From: Gammaproteobacteria bacterium
Lineage (GTDB): Bacteria; Pseudomonadota; Gammaproteobacteria; Pseudomonadales; Pseudomonadaceae
Direction of reading: 5' to 3'
NCBI GenBank assembly: GCA_023475025.1
Contig: JAMCWB010000056.1
Span: 1-35,321, forward strand
Length of the DNA: 35,321 nt
Part shown: in pieces, positions 15,185-24,338 of the stretch
Numbering within the stretch: the stretch's first letter is position 1
Layout of the letters: each line of letters starts with the position of its first letter
Program-made: the position numbers and the translations under genes
The notes under the pieces: model-generated
Seen by the model: the letters and a program-made list of their open reading frames with translations, nothing else
Told to the model about the DNA's origin: nothing
The model's database searches: none

Positions 15185-16808
15185 TGGATTTCTTCCAGGT
15201 AGCCGGGTTCAAAGTTTCGAGAGGTACTCGGGGGCGGTCTGCGATAATGCTTCCGATAAGGTTATCAGTCCAACTCTCAAGGCCAGACTTTCTGAGGTTA
15301 TCAACCAACTGATCCGTGGTTTCTACACCAATAACCACGCCATCGATCCAGCTTTGAGAGAGCACGTACCGAACCGCTAATTCAACAATATCGCCGTTGG
15401 CATGTTCCTCCGCTTTCGCATGGAGCCAGTCAATAACATTAGCGGCATTCGAACAACAGGCCCTCAGCCACAAGTCCACCTGACTGGAAGTCAACAAACC
15501 CTGCAATAACGCGCTGCGAGCATGAATAACAAGCGGGCGGCGTTGGCGAACCAGTAAAATTTTCTGGATTACCGCATCCCACCGATAATCGAGTATGTTG
15601 AACGGTAGCTGGATGAACTGAACCGTTTCAACGTCCAAAGCTGAAAAAGCCTCTTCCGAGGATTGAACAGAAACCCCAAGCCTGCCTATCACTTTTCTAA
15701 GCTTAAGATCAGAAAGCGCTTCCCACACCGATCCGCCCCAAGCTGTCAGATGTTCTGCTCGATGAAGCATCAGCACATCGAGACAAGGCTTGTTCAGCGC
15801 GCGACAGGACTGATAAACACTTCGCTCAACGAAGGCTTGAACCACGTCCGGACTAGCATCAGCTGGACAATCATCCAGGGGAGACAATTTAGTGATGATC
15901 GTTGCTCTGGAGTCCCAACCACCAGAAAGCGCTTTACCTACAACCGGCTCACTCTCACCATAAGCTCTGGCTGTATCAATATATTGAACGCCATTGGCAA
16001 TCGCGGTGCGCACCAACGAGTTAACCTGTACCTGAAGGGGGCGCCCGCTGGTATTCGTGATCCCATAGGTCAGCCCAAATTGCGCAGTACCTAAAACCAT
16101 TCGACGGGCAGATATGGGCGTGACGATTTCCGGTGAGGCTGTTTTCAAACATTCAAGAAGCGTGGATAGTGGTACCTGCTCTGGATTCTCAGTAGCAGAA
16201 AACAAGCGGCACACCCGCAAGTAGTCATCCAAAGTATCGACAGTGCAACGGTACTGTGACATATCCAAAGATCCATAGCCCTCAAATAGAGTTCTACCGA
16301 ATCTTTCAATAATTCTAGGGGTTACATGTTCGAGATCGAACGCAGTCTCAGCCTGCCCGAGAGCCTCTCGCAAATATCCTGCGCGGGTAACTTCGGCACT
16401 AACACCGTAAGGAAGCCCTGAAGCCTCTCCACCACAGCCCAAGTATGCCAGATCACGAGCAGCAAAATCTTCAAGCAACTCGTCAATAAACGAGCCATCT
16501 GGAAAAATATTATCGCCCGTTAACCGAACGACTATGTGATCGTCTGGTACGCCATCCAGTGCATCAACAAAGCGCTTGAGCGTATTCTCTAACTCGCCGC
16601 GATAGTAATCGATATTCCAATGCTTGAGGACGTCGCAAAGAGCGTCGTCTGATGCTTCACGTGACGTGACAACGATTACGCGATGGCCTGTGTTGCCTGC
16701 TCGCAGCGCTGCCAAAACCACCAGAGGTGTCCCACCCACAGGGAGAAGAACCTTGCCTGGCAGGCGCGAGGAGTTGGTTCTCGCCTGAAGCAATAGCGTA
16801 GCCGTCAT
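15177..16808 (-). CDS. Cytidylyltransferase (SpsF-like) - aldo/keto reductase fusion
   Basis: A 543-residue fusion. Residues 1 to about 225 are an SpsF/NeuA-type nucleotidyltransferase: LLQARTNSSRLPGKVLLPVGGTPLVVL is the CTP-binding signature, with VRLTGDNIFPDGSFIDELLEDF downstream. It is the only candidate for the CMP-nonulosonate synthetase (PseF role). Residues about 232-530 are an aldo/keto reductase: MVLGTAQFGLTYGI, YIDTARAYGESEPVVGKAL (Asp and Tyr of the catalytic tetrad), ATIITKLSP (Lys), LDVLMLHRAEHL (His), then FIQLPFNILDYRWD. All four AKR residues seem present. The ATG overlaps pseC as ATGA. What the AKR domain reduces is unknown; with the neighbouring SDR it suggests a non-standard sugar. 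Confidence 0.85.
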   Translation of the reverse strand: MTATLLLQARTNSSRLPGKVLLPVGGTPLVVLAALRAGNTGHRVIVVTSREASDDALCDVLKHWNIDYYRGELENTLKRFVDALDGVPDDHIVVRLTGDNIFPDGSFIDELLEDFAARDLAYLGCGGEASGLPYGVSAEVTRAGYLREALGQAETAFDLEHVTPRIIERFGRTLFEGYGSLDMSQYRCTVDTLDDYLRVCRLFSATENPEQVPLSTLLECLKTASPEIVTPISARRMVLGTAQFGLTYGITNTSGRPLQVQVNSLVRTAIANGVQYIDTARAYGESEPVVGKALSGGWDSRATIITKLSPLDDCPADASPDVVQAFVERSVYQSCRALNKPCLDVLMLHRAEHLTAWGGSVWEALSDLKLRKVIGRLGVSVQSSEEAFSALDVETVQFIQLPFNILDYRWDAVIQKILLVRQRRPLVIHARSALLQGLLTSSQVDLWLRACCSNAANVIDWLHAKAEEHANGDIVELAVRYVLSQSWIDGVVIGVETTDQLVDNLRKSGLESWTDNLIGSIIADRPRVPLETLNPATWKKSND

Positions 16809-17962
16809 TTCAGAACAGACTCCAAAACGCGCACTACCTCATCCTGCTGCTCATCCGTCAGCCCCTGGAACATCGGCAAGCTGATCGCCTCACGGTAATA
16901 GGCCATAGCCTCGGGTAAGTCGCCGGACGTGAAACCCAGCTCTCGGTAGTAGGGCTGGGTATGCACCGGGATGTAGTGCAGGTTCACACCGATGCCCTGC
17001 TCACGCAGGCGCTCGAATACCTGGCGGTGGGTCACGCCAATCTGGTCGAGTTGGAGGCGTATCACATAGAGGTGACGGCCGGAAACACTGTCCGGGTGCT
17101 GCCAGGGCGTGGTCAGGGGCAGCTCGGCCAGGGCGGCATCGTAGCGCGCGGCCAGGGCATTGCGCCGTGCCACGTAGTCGTCCAGGCGCTCCAACTGGGA
17201 GAGCCCCAGTGCCGCCTGCAACTCGGTCATTCGGTAGTTGTAGCCGAGATCGATCTGCTGGTAGTACCAGGGGCCATCGGCCTCATGGATCATCAGCGCC
17301 GGATCCCGGGTCACGCCGTGGCTGCGCAGCAGGTCCATGCGACTCGCCATGGAGTCGTCGTTGGTCAGCGCCATGCCACCTTCGGCGGTGGTGATGATCT
17401 TCACCGGGTGAAAGCTGAACACGGTGATATCGCTGTATCGGCCGCTGCCAATGTAATCACCCTGGTACTTGCCACCGATGGCGTGGGAGGCGTCCTCGAT
17501 GATCCGGAAGCCGTAACGCTGGCCAAGGGCGTGGATCGCCTGCATGTCGCAGGGCTGGCCGCAGAGGTGCACCGCTACCACCACCTTGGGCAGGCGCCCT
17601 TCCGCCTCGGCCCGCTCGAGCTTGGTCGCCAGCGCTTCGGGGCAGAGGTTATAGGTGCGCGGATCGATATCGACGAAATCGACCTGGGCGCCGCAATAAC
17701 GGCCGCAGTTGGCAGAGGCGACGAAGGTGACGGGTGAGGTCCACAACCAGTCGCCTTCCCCCAGGCCCAGCGCCAGGCAGGCGATATGCAGCGCCGAAGT
17801 GGCGCTGTTGACCGCCAGCGCATGGCGCCCACCGACCTTGGCGGCCACCGCCTGCTCGAAGCGCGGCACCATCGGGCCCTGAGTAAGGAAGTCCGATTGC
17901 AGCACCTCCAGCACAGCGTCAATATCGGCCTGCTGAATATCTTGGCGTCCGTAGGGGATCAT
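16805..17962 (-). CDS. pseC: PseC: UDP-4-amino-4,6-dideoxy-N-acetyl-beta-L-altrosamine transaminase
   Basis: A 385-residue DegT-family PLP enzyme with the PseC start MIPYGRQDIQQADIDAVLEVLQSDFLTQGP, the NSATSALHIACLALG phosphate-binding region, IIEDASHAIGGKY, and the lysine motif FSFHPVKIITTAEGGM. It converts the 4-keto product of PseB to the 4-amino sugar with glutamate as donor. GC-rich, in contrast to pseB beside it. The start lies two bases after the pseB stop. Full length for PseC. Confidence 0.93.
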   Translation of the reverse strand: MIPYGRQDIQQADIDAVLEVLQSDFLTQGPMVPRFEQAVAAKVGGRHALAVNSATSALHIACLALGLGEGDWLWTSPVTFVASANCGRYCGAQVDFVDIDPRTYNLCPEALATKLERAEAEGRLPKVVVAVHLCGQPCDMQAIHALGQRYGFRIIEDASHAIGGKYQGDYIGSGRYSDITVFSFHPVKIITTAEGGMALTNDDSMASRMDLLRSHGVTRDPALMIHEADGPWYYQQIDLGYNYRMTELQAALGLSQLERLDDYVARRNALAARYDAALAELPLTTPWQHPDSVSGRHLYVIRLQLDQIGVTHRQVFERLREQGIGVNLHYIPVHTQPYYRELGFTSGDLPEAMAYYREAISLPMFQGLTDEQQDEVVRVLESVLK

Positions 17963-17964
17963 AT

Positions 17965-18963
17965 TTAGATTTTCCCTATTTCACTAAAATTACGATCAAT
18001 CCAGAGCTTTAATTCTTCATCCGACATCCATTGATCATTATTATCGCTAGCGTAAACAAACCCTTCTGTTACCTTCACCCCATCCTTGATGCGTTCTTTG
18101 CAATAAGCCCAATTATTGATGTTCGGCAAAATCTTGAAGTGCTCCGGATACTCGTAGGTAAAGTACGAATCCTCTACACCGATCATTTGTTCATGAAGCT
18201 TCTCACCTGGACGTATACCCACTATATCCTGCTTCGCTTCAGGAGCCACCACTCGGGCCAAGTCTGTTACTTTCATCGAAGGAATTTTCTTGACGTAAAT
18301 CTCACCGCCAATCATGTCTTCAAAAGCATGCCAAACAAGCTCCACACCTTGCTCAAGTGATATCATAAAACGAGTCATTCGAGGATCAGTTATAGGTAGG
18401 ACACCCTTATCCTTGATTGACATAAAGAAAGGAATTACTGATCCACGCGAGCCCATTACATTACCATAACGGACTACGGAAAACTTCGTTTCATGGCCAC
18501 CTGCATAGGAGTTACCGGCTACAAATAATTTATCTGAAGCCAGCTTCGTCGCACCGTACAGATTGATTGGGCTACTGGCTTTATCTGTTGAGAGCGCGAC
18601 CACTCCCTTAACGCCTTTATCGATAGCAGCATCTATCAAGTTCATAGCGCCGTGAATATTGGTTTTGACACATTCAAACGGGTTGTATTCTGCGGTTGGA
18701 ACAATTTTTGTTGCGGCAGCATGAACTACATAATCCACACCGTCTAAAGCACGATACAGTCTCTCCTTGTCCCGCACGTCGCCAATGAAGAAACGGAGGC
18801 GGTCATCTCCTTGGAAGAGTTTAGCCATTTCCCACTGCTTCATTTCATCACGGGAAAATACAATAATTTTTTTTGGGCTGTACTTCTCCAAGGTCATTGG
18901 AATAAATTTATGTCCGAAGGATCCGGTACCGCCAGTAACCAAGATAGTAGAATTTTTTAACAT
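17965..18963 (-). CDS. pseB: PseB: UDP-N-acetylglucosamine 4,6-dehydratase (inverting)
   Basis: A 332-residue extended SDR: TILVTGGTGSFGHKFIP (NAD(P) site), VVHAAATKIVPTAEYNPFECVKTNIHGAMN, the catalytic STDKASSPINLYGATKLASDK, and RYGNVMGSRGSVIPFF. It removes water from UDP-GlcNAc and epimerises C5, the first step to pseudaminic acid. Start set at MLKNSTILVTGG with AAAGG seven bases upstream; an upstream ATG at 18990 overlaps the wecC stop and has no ribosome site. AT-richer than pseC, suggesting the two genes have different recent histories. Confidence 0.94.
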   Translation of the reverse strand: MLKNSTILVTGGTGSFGHKFIPMTLEKYSPKKIIVFSRDEMKQWEMAKLFQGDDRLRFFIGDVRDKERLYRALDGVDYVVHAAATKIVPTAEYNPFECVKTNIHGAMNLIDAAIDKGVKGVVALSTDKASSPINLYGATKLASDKLFVAGNSYAGGHETKFSVVRYGNVMGSRGSVIPFFMSIKDKGVLPITDPRMTRFMISLEQGVELVWHAFEDMIGGEIYVKKIPSMKVTDLARVVAPEAKQDIVGIRPGEKLHEQMIGVEDSYFTYEYPEHFKILPNINNWAYCKERIKDGVKVTEGFVYASDNNDQWMSDEELKLWIDRNFSEIGKI

Positions 18964-18977
18964 TTTCAAACCTTTAA

Positions 18978-20261
18978 TTATAAATTCCATACACCGCGCA
19001 CATCAACGCAGAATTCATGGTCAGTTTCAATTTTCTTTTGCCTCTTGAAAGATCGATGATCCACTAGCATCACCTGAATGTCAGCAACATCCATCGCTTC
19101 ATCAAACTCGACCAATTCTGATCTTTCAAATGATTCAGGCAGCACGCTTATGTTTGGCTCAACCACCAGCACCTTTCCCGGATGGATAGCCACGATTTCT
19201 CTGGTAATTTCCAGTGCAGGGCTTTCCCGCAGATCATCGATATCTGGCTTGAAGGCAATACCATAGCAGGCAATAGTGACCTCTTTAGCAGTTTTCTCCG
19301 GGTTGGCTTGCAGGAAATCTGCCACAGCCAACTTAACCTTGTTAACTACCCACTCCGGCTTGCTATCGTTAACTTCCCGTGCTGCACGAATCAACCTCGC
19401 TTGCTCGGGTGTTTCGCTGACAATAAACCAGGGGTCTACCGCAATACAGTGGCCACCCACACCAGGCCCAGGCTGCAGGATATTCACGCGCGGGTGCCGG
19501 TTCGCCAGGGAAATCAGCTCCCAGACATTGATATCCACTTTATCGCAGATGATAGACAACTCATTGGCGAACGCGATATTCACATCCCGAAACGCATTCT
19601 CTGTCAGCTTCACCATTTCAGCGGTACGGGCAGTGGTCAGCAAGCAATCACCACGTACGAACGTCTTGTACAAATCACAGGCGGCCCTTGCGCAACGCAG
19701 GGTCATGCCGCCAATCACTCGGTCATTCTCTATCAATTCATACATCACCCGGCCGGGGAGCACCCGCTCAGGGCAGTGGGCAATCATGACATCTGCTTCT
19801 TCACCCGCATCTTGGGGAAAAGTCAAATCAGGGCGCGCTTCAGCCAGCCATGCGGCCATTTTTTCGGTAGCCCCCACCGGAGACGTTGATTCCAGAATCA
19901 CAATATTGCCTTTCTCAAGGACCGGCGCAATGGCTTTTGAGGCGGCCTCGATATAACTCACATCTGGCGTCGGAATATCCCCCACTTTACGGCCTTTCAG
20001 AAATGGCGTGGGCACCGCAACAATAAAGGCATCTGCCGGTTCCGGCGTCGTGGTAGCACGCAGATAGCCCTCCTTGACTGCCGAATGAACCGCAATGTCC
20101 AGATCAGGCTCTACGATATGGATCTCACCGCGGTTGATGATATCAACTGCTTGCTGGTTTACATCAACGCCAACTACCTTGATTTTACGGCTGGCGAATA
20201 CTGCAGCGGTCGGCAGGCCAATGTAGCCAAGACCAATCATGCACAAAGATTCAAATTTCAC
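18978..20261 (-). CDS. wecC: WecC: UDP-N-acetyl-D-mannosamine dehydrogenase
   Basis: A 427-residue UDP-sugar dehydrogenase. The N-terminal NAD site is MIGLGYIGLPTAAVFASRKIKVVGVDVN, the middle domain contains AEMVKLTENAFRDVNIAFANELS, and the catalytic cysteine lies in GPGVGGHCIAVDPWFI, with the PWF form typical of WecC rather than UDP-glucose dehydrogenases. It oxidises UDP-ManNAc to UDP-ManNAcA. GTG start with AAGGAG six bases upstream, three bases after wecB. The product is a likely repeat-unit residue. Confidence 0.95.
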   Translation of the reverse strand: MKFESLCMIGLGYIGLPTAAVFASRKIKVVGVDVNQQAVDIINRGEIHIVEPDLDIAVHSAVKEGYLRATTTPEPADAFIVAVPTPFLKGRKVGDIPTPDVSYIEAASKAIAPVLEKGNIVILESTSPVGATEKMAAWLAEARPDLTFPQDAGEEADVMIAHCPERVLPGRVMYELIENDRVIGGMTLRCARAACDLYKTFVRGDCLLTTARTAEMVKLTENAFRDVNIAFANELSIICDKVDINVWELISLANRHPRVNILQPGPGVGGHCIAVDPWFIVSETPEQARLIRAAREVNDSKPEWVVNKVKLAVADFLQANPEKTAKEVTIACYGIAFKPDIDDLRESPALEITREIVAIHPGKVLVVEPNISVLPESFERSELVEFDEAMDVADIQVMLVDHRSFKRQKKIETDHEFCVDVRGVWNL

Positions 20262-20264
20262 GGC

Positions 20265-21383
20265 TTACTCCTTTGCCAGAATATCTGCTATGCGTGCAAC
20301 GGCTTTGCCGTCGCCATAGGGGTTATGAGCCCTGCTCATGGCGAGCCAGGCAGATTCGTTGGTCAGTAGCTCGCTGGCTTCGCTGACGATGGCTGAGACA
20401 TCGGTCCCGACCAGCTTTACGGTGCCCGCATCAATCGCCTCGGGCCGCTCTGTTGTATCGCGCATCACCAGAACGGGTTTGCCCAGGGAAGGCGCCTCTT
20501 CCTGAATGCCTCCGGAATCCGTCAGTATCAGGTAGGCGCGCGACATCAGGGACACGAAGGGCAAATAGTCTTGGGGCGGGATCAAATGAATGTTATTGAA
20601 CCCTTTCAGTAAACGATTGACTGGCTCCTGCACATTGGGATTCAGGTGCACGGGGTAAACAATTTCGATATCCGGGAAACTTCCCGCCAGTTCGGCCAAT
20701 GCCTGGCAAATGCGCTCAAACCCGCCACCGAAGCTCTCACGGCGGTGCCCGGTAACCAGAATCATCCGGCGATTCAGTCCATAAGGAAGCTGGGAGGTTA
20801 GTGTGCCCTTGAGATCTGAGTCGCCTTCAATCTTGTCGCGGACGCTCAACAGCGCATCAATTACCGTATTACCCGTGACGTGAATCTGGTCTGCCGGTAC
20901 GCCCTCTCTCAAGAGCGCGTCGCGAGAATTATGGGTTGGCGCAAAGTGGTAACGGGTGACTATGCTGGTCAGCTTGCGGTTTGCCTCCTCCGGCCAGGGT
21001 GACAAGATATTGCCTGTTCGCAGACCCGCCTCCACATGCCCTACTGGTATTTGCTGATAGAAGGCGGCGATGGCCGCTGCGAAGGTGGTGGTCGTATCAC
21101 CGTGCACCAGCACGACATCTGGCTTTTCTTCCTTTAGCACGTCCCGCAGGCCCGTGAGGATGCGGGTCGTGATAGCGTAAAGGTCTTGGCCGGGCGCCAT
21201 GATATCCAGGTCGTAGTCAGGCTCAATCTGGAATAATCCAAGCACTTGATCGAGCATCTCGCGGTGCTGTGCGGTGACACACACCTTGCATTCGATCCCC
21301 TGGTGGGTTTTCAAGCCCAAAACCACCGGGGCCATCTTGATGGCCTCCGGCCGTGTACCGAAAACCGCTAGTACCTTTTTCAT
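20265..21383 (-). CDS. wecB: WecB: UDP-N-acetylglucosamine 2-epimerase (non-hydrolysing)
   Basis: A 372-residue GT-B-fold epimerase: [89 protein letters not shown] and [29 protein letters not shown]. All hallmark motifs are present. It interconverts UDP-GlcNAc and UDP-ManNAc for WecC. Start set at MKKVL because AGGGA lies five bases upstream; an in-frame ATG 24 bases earlier (21407) overlaps glmS and is less likely. Confidence 0.95.
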   Translation of the reverse strand: MKKVLAVFGTRPEAIKMAPVVLGLKTHQGIECKVCVTAQHREMLDQVLGLFQIEPDYDLDIMAPGQDLYAITTRILTGLRDVLKEEKPDVVLVHGDTTTTFAAAIAAFYQQIPVGHVEAGLRTGNILSPWPEEANRKLTSIVTRYHFAPTHNSRDALLREGVPADQIHVTGNTVIDALLSVRDKIEGDSDLKGTLTSQLPYGLNRRMILVTGHRRESFGGGFERICQALAELAGSFPDIEIVYPVHLNPNVQEPVNRLLKGFNNIHLIPPQDYLPFVSLMSRAYLILTDSGGIQEEAPSLGKPVLVMRDTTERPEAIDAGTVKLVGTDVSAIVSEASELLTNESAWLAMSRAHNPYGDGKAVARIADILAKE

Positions 21384-21399
21384 ATCTTCCCTTGCTGCT

Positions 21400-23253
21400 T
21401 TATTCAACCGTCACAGACTTGGCCAGATTCCTGGGCTTATCCACATCCGTCCCCTTTACCAGTGCCACTTCGTAACTCAGTAGTTGGAGCGGCACCGTAT
21501 GCGCGATGGGCGCTATGAGGGGGTCCACCGCAGGCATAGTCAGCCATTCGATGCCTTCCCCGCTCTCCTGCCCGGCCTGTTCACAGCCGAACACAATCAG
21601 TTGCCCACCTCGGGCACGCACTTCCTGCAAGTTGGACTTCAACTTGTCCAGCAGGCTGTTGCTGGGTGCCACACTAATCACCGGCATATGCTGATCCACC
21701 AACGCCAATGGACCGTGTTTCAGCTCACCCGCCGCATAAGCCTCTGCATGGATATAGGAAATTTCCTTCAGCTTGAGCGCCCCTTCCATAGCCACCGGAT
21801 AGTGGGCGCCCCGCCCCAAAAACAGCGCGTGCCGGGTCTCTGCAAAGCGTGCGGCCAGGGTTTCAATCTGCGGTGCCAGGGTCAGGCTATCGGCCACGGC
21901 TTGCGGCAGGCTGCGCAGGGCATGAACCAGGTCAACCGTGACAGGCGTGCCGCCCTGCCCGGGCTGGCGGCTCTGGATCAGGGCGCAGGTCAGCCACAGC
22001 AAGGCGGTGAGTTGGGTGGTAAAGGCTTTGGTGGACGCCACGCCGATTTCCGGGCCCGCCCGGGTCAGCAGGCGCCAGTTTGCTTCGCGGGTCAGGGAGC
22101 TGCCCGGCACATTGCACAGGGCAAGGCTTCCCAGCAGGTTATCCCGATTGGCGTGGCGCAAGGCAGCCAGGGTGTCGGCGGTTTCGCCGGACTGGGAGAT
22201 CACTACCAGCAGGGTATCCGGTGGGGTCATTACGCGGCGATAGCGGTATTCGCTAGCGACTTCTACCTGGCACGGGATGCCTGCGTGCTCTTCTATCCAG
22301 TAACGCGCCACTAGGCCAGCATGGTAGCTGGTACCGCAGGCGACGATATGTATATTGCGGACCTTCGACAGTGCTTGCTCAGCGTCGGGGCCGAGGATAG
22401 CAGTGAACACTCGGTCTTCGCCAAGCAGGCCTTCCAGGGTGTCGGCGATGGCGCGGGGCTGCTCGTGGATTTCCTTGAGCATGTAGTGGCGGTATTCGCC
22501 TTTGTCCAGGCTGTGGTCGGCGTATTCATAGCGTTGCACCGGCAGGATCGCCGGATTGCCGCAGGCGCGCCAGATTTGCCGCTCTGTGGGCGTCAGGCTG
22601 GCCATGTCGCCTTCTTCCAGATAGATGAATTGATCTGTCACGCTAAGCAGGGCCAGTGGATCTGAAGCAACGAAGTGGCCGCTTTCCGCCACGCCAATCA
22701 CCAGAGGGCTCCCCATGCGGGCGCAATACAACGTATCAGGGTCGTCTTCGTGAATCAGGGCGATAGCATAAGCGCCCTTCAAGTCTTGCAAGGCTTTGCG
22801 GAAGGCAGTGATGCGGTCGGGGCTGTGGCGGTCGTGCCAGGCAATCAGATGCGCGATTACTTCGGTGTCGGTATCGGAGGTGAAGACGAAGCCTTCGCTC
22901 TCCAATCGGCGGCGCAGTGTGTCGTGGTTTTCAATGATGCCGTTGTGTACCAGCGCCAACCCATCAGATATGTGCGGATGAGCGTTGTGCTCGGCGGGTA
23001 CGCCATGGGTAGCCCAGCGGGTATGAGCTATACCCAGGTAGCCTTTCAGGGGGGTGTCGCCCAGCGCGGTGTGCAGGGCTTCCACTTTGCCGGTGGCGCG
23101 CACGCGGGTCAGGCGGGTTCGGCCCTCGCCAGCGGGCACCAGCAAGGCCAGGCCAGCGGAGTCGTAGCCGCGATATTCAAGCCGTTGCAGGCCTTCCAGC
23201 AGGATGGGGGTTGTGTTGTGGGCGCGGGTGGTGGCGCCGACGATACCGCACAT
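21400..23253 (-). CDS. glmS: GlmS: glutamine-fructose-6-phosphate aminotransferase (isomerising)
   Basis: A 617-residue enzyme: N-terminal glutaminase with Cys as residue 2 (MCGIVGA), HTRWATHG and HNGIIENH; two SIS domains ([37 protein letters not shown]); and the standard tail [10 protein letters not shown]. It makes glucosamine-6-phosphate, the committed step to UDP-GlcNAc, from which UDP-ManNAcA, the nonulosonate and the bacillosamine-type sugar all derive. Start fixed by AAGGAG seven bases before the ATG and by the need for a terminal Cys. As first gene of the polysaccharide operon it is probably a second, dedicated copy; whether a housekeeping glmS exists is outside the window. Confidence 0.96.
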   Translation of the reverse strand: MCGIVGATTRAHNTTPILLEGLQRLEYRGYDSAGLALLVPAGEGRTRLTRVRATGKVEALHTALGDTPLKGYLGIAHTRWATHGVPAEHNAHPHISDGLALVHNGIIENHDTLRRRLESEGFVFTSDTDTEVIAHLIAWHDRHSPDRITAFRKALQDLKGAYAIALIHEDDPDTLYCARMGSPLVIGVAESGHFVASDPLALLSVTDQFIYLEEGDMASLTPTERQIWRACGNPAILPVQRYEYADHSLDKGEYRHYMLKEIHEQPRAIADTLEGLLGEDRVFTAILGPDAEQALSKVRNIHIVACGTSYHAGLVARYWIEEHAGIPCQVEVASEYRYRRVMTPPDTLLVVISQSGETADTLAALRHANRDNLLGSLALCNVPGSSLTREANWRLLTRAGPEIGVASTKAFTTQLTALLWLTCALIQSRQPGQGGTPVTVDLVHALRSLPQAVADSLTLAPQIETLAARFAETRHALFLGRGAHYPVAMEGALKLKEISYIHAEAYAAGELKHGPLALVDQHMPVISVAPSNSLLDKLKSNLQEVRARGGQLIVFGCEQAGQESGEGIEWLTMPAVDPLIAPIAHTVPLQLLSYEVALVKGTDVDKPRNLAKSVTVE

Positions 23254-23286
23254 GTTTGGGGCTCCTTGTGCTTGGGAAGTCTTCAG

Positions 23287-23299
23287 ACACGCTACCGCC
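23287..23299 (-). promoter_or_regulatory. ops-like element (RfaH recruitment site) in the glmS leader
   Basis: The minus strand reads GGCGGTAGCGTGT, 34 bases before the glmS start. It differs only in the last base from the Escherichia coli ops element GGCGGTAGCGTGC, the core of JUMPstart. There RNA polymerase pauses and the non-template strand recruits RfaH, which then suppresses termination through long envelope operons. An RfaH gene lies 7 kb away in this same window. Function here is inferred. Confidence 0.8.
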
Positions 23300-23377
23300 A
23301 CAGGATTAGTCGCCTTTCCCTGATGGCGTGGCCTGGAGGCCGGGGCTGCGGGCTGTCTGCCCTGCCCTTCACTCTCT

Positions 23378-23392
23378 GTTCAATGGTTGAAC
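23378..23392. promoter_or_regulatory. Palindrome GTTCA-atggt-TGAAC upstream of glmS
   Basis: A 15-base inverted repeat (in fact GTTCAA-tgg-TTGAAC) about 125 bases upstream of the glmS start and 80 bases upstream of the ops-like element. The same GTTCA-N5-TGAAC pattern occurs at the start of the MarR-type regulator gene (27104-27118). Likely an operator near the operon promoter; I could not assign -35 and -10 boxes with confidence. Confidence 0.5.
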
Positions 23393-23477
23393 ATGAATGT
23401 GAAGTCTGGATGAAAATGTGACGGACTTCAATCGGGCGGCCGTGAAGCGGGCAGCCTGCAAGTGCGCGGGGAGTCTA

Positions 23478-23556
23478 GCGGCCCGGGCGGGCCGCCGGTG
23501 TGCGTCAGGTGGGCTTGTGCAGGAATTTTACGGTCTGGGTGAGCCCTTTCAGGGCT
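23478..23556. other. Two hairpins behind the decayed membrane-protein gene
   Basis: GCGGCCC-gggc-GGGCCGC (23478-23495) and AGCCCT-ttc-AGGGCT (23542-23556) are perfect stems lying just downstream (minus strand) of the membrane-protein stop, the second beginning within the stop codon. Neither is followed by a T-run on the minus strand, so they are weak terminator candidates at best. They separate the accessory insert from the glmS promoter region. Confidence 0.3.
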
Positions 23557-23960
23557 ATACCCTGCGGCCCAGCACCATGGCAGAGAGCATGTGTGTCAGA
23601 CCACCCACAGTGCAGACCAGAATGAAGGCACCAGGTCGGCTCTGGGACACTTCCCACAGTGCGCCAGCCAGGGCCACCACCAGCACCATGTAATAGGCCA
23701 TGGCCACGGCGCGCAGCTGGATCTGCGCATGGCGCTCGTCCAGGGACGGGTCGTTGCCGAGTATCTGCACGGTCTCGAAGCGCTGACCAAAGCGCATCAC
23801 GGCGGCATAGGTCAGCACGATGCCCAGCATCATCAGGCCAAGCACGGGTTCACCTGCGCCCAGCCAGGCGGTCAGGCACATCACTGCGCCCAGCACCAGG
23901 GACGGTTACGGGCACCAGCAGGGGTTTGCTGGCATGGCGGGATTCAGCGGCTCTGATCAT
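23555..23960 (-). pseudogene. Membrane protein following the Xre-like regulator (frameshifted)
   Basis: A frame from ATG 23960 reads MIRAAESRHASKPLLVPV, then shifts near 23905 into LVLGAVMCLTAWLGAGEPVLGLMMLGIVLTYAAVMRFG..., which continues as an open 113-residue frame to 23555 with about four hydrophobic segments and EVSQSRPGAFILVCTVGGLTHMLSAMVLGRR. Small four-TM proteins coupled to a short Xre regulator are a common bacterial pair of unknown role. The ATG overlaps the regulator stop, as in intact pairs. A one- or two-base shift near the N-terminus is the only lesion seen, so a shortened product from ATG 23896 is possible. Confidence 0.6.
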
Positions 23961-24104
23961 CGAACACCTCCTCGACGGGCCTGCCAAAGAAGCGCGCCAG
24001 GGCCAGGGCCAGCGGCAGCGACGGGATATAGCGCCCCATCTCGATGGAGTTGATGCCAGTTCAGCCTGGGTCAGTTGGCGTGCTTTGCGCAGGGCGCGTT
24101 GGCA
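23944..24104 (-). pseudogene. Short Xre-like regulator with its recognition helix deleted
   Basis: The minus strand first reads ALRKARQLTQAELA, then, in another frame, INSIEMGRYIPSLPLALALARFFGRPVEEVFDDQSR and a stop at 23944-23946. Intact relatives (about 66 residues) have some eight to ten extra residues at this point, including the second HTH helix (LGVSRQT-type). So an internal, out-of-frame deletion near 24055 removed the DNA-reading helix. No good start codon remains in the first frame. With the frameshifted membrane-protein gene beside it, the pair is dead or dying. Confidence 0.7.
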
Positions 24105-24307
24105 TGGCGGGGTAATGCAAAGCCTGCTTGGCATGGCTTACACGAAGTTCATCTGTGGCGTACAGCACGGCACGGCGTATCTGCGGATACTGAACCGCTC
24201 CGGGTATCGCGGACGCTTCACTCTCTGAGGAAACGGCCACGCTGGAACGGGTGTTCTGGCCCATTGAGTGTGGGTGGTGGCTTGCCATCTGCAAAGACTG
24301 GATCACT

Positions 24308-24324
24308 ATACCCGTTACGGGTAT
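24308..24324. promoter_or_regulatory. Operator-like palindrome before the HigB/NadS-type module
   Basis: ATACCCG-tta-CGGGTAT, a perfect 7-3-7 inverted repeat, ends 14 bases before the toxin start codon at 24339. TTGCCA (24282-24287) upstream and TATACC or TATATT within or next to the palindrome could form a promoter, but spacings are not ideal. Autoregulation by the antitoxin is the expected function. Confidence 0.6.
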
Positions 24325-24338
24325 ATTTATGACGGTAA

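Noticed and set aside
16961-17737. Long plus-strand open frame opposite pseC
   Set aside because: It is a shadow of a GC-rich gene: low-complexity, His/Gln/Val-rich, no ribosome site and no recognisable domain, while pseC is certain on the other strand.
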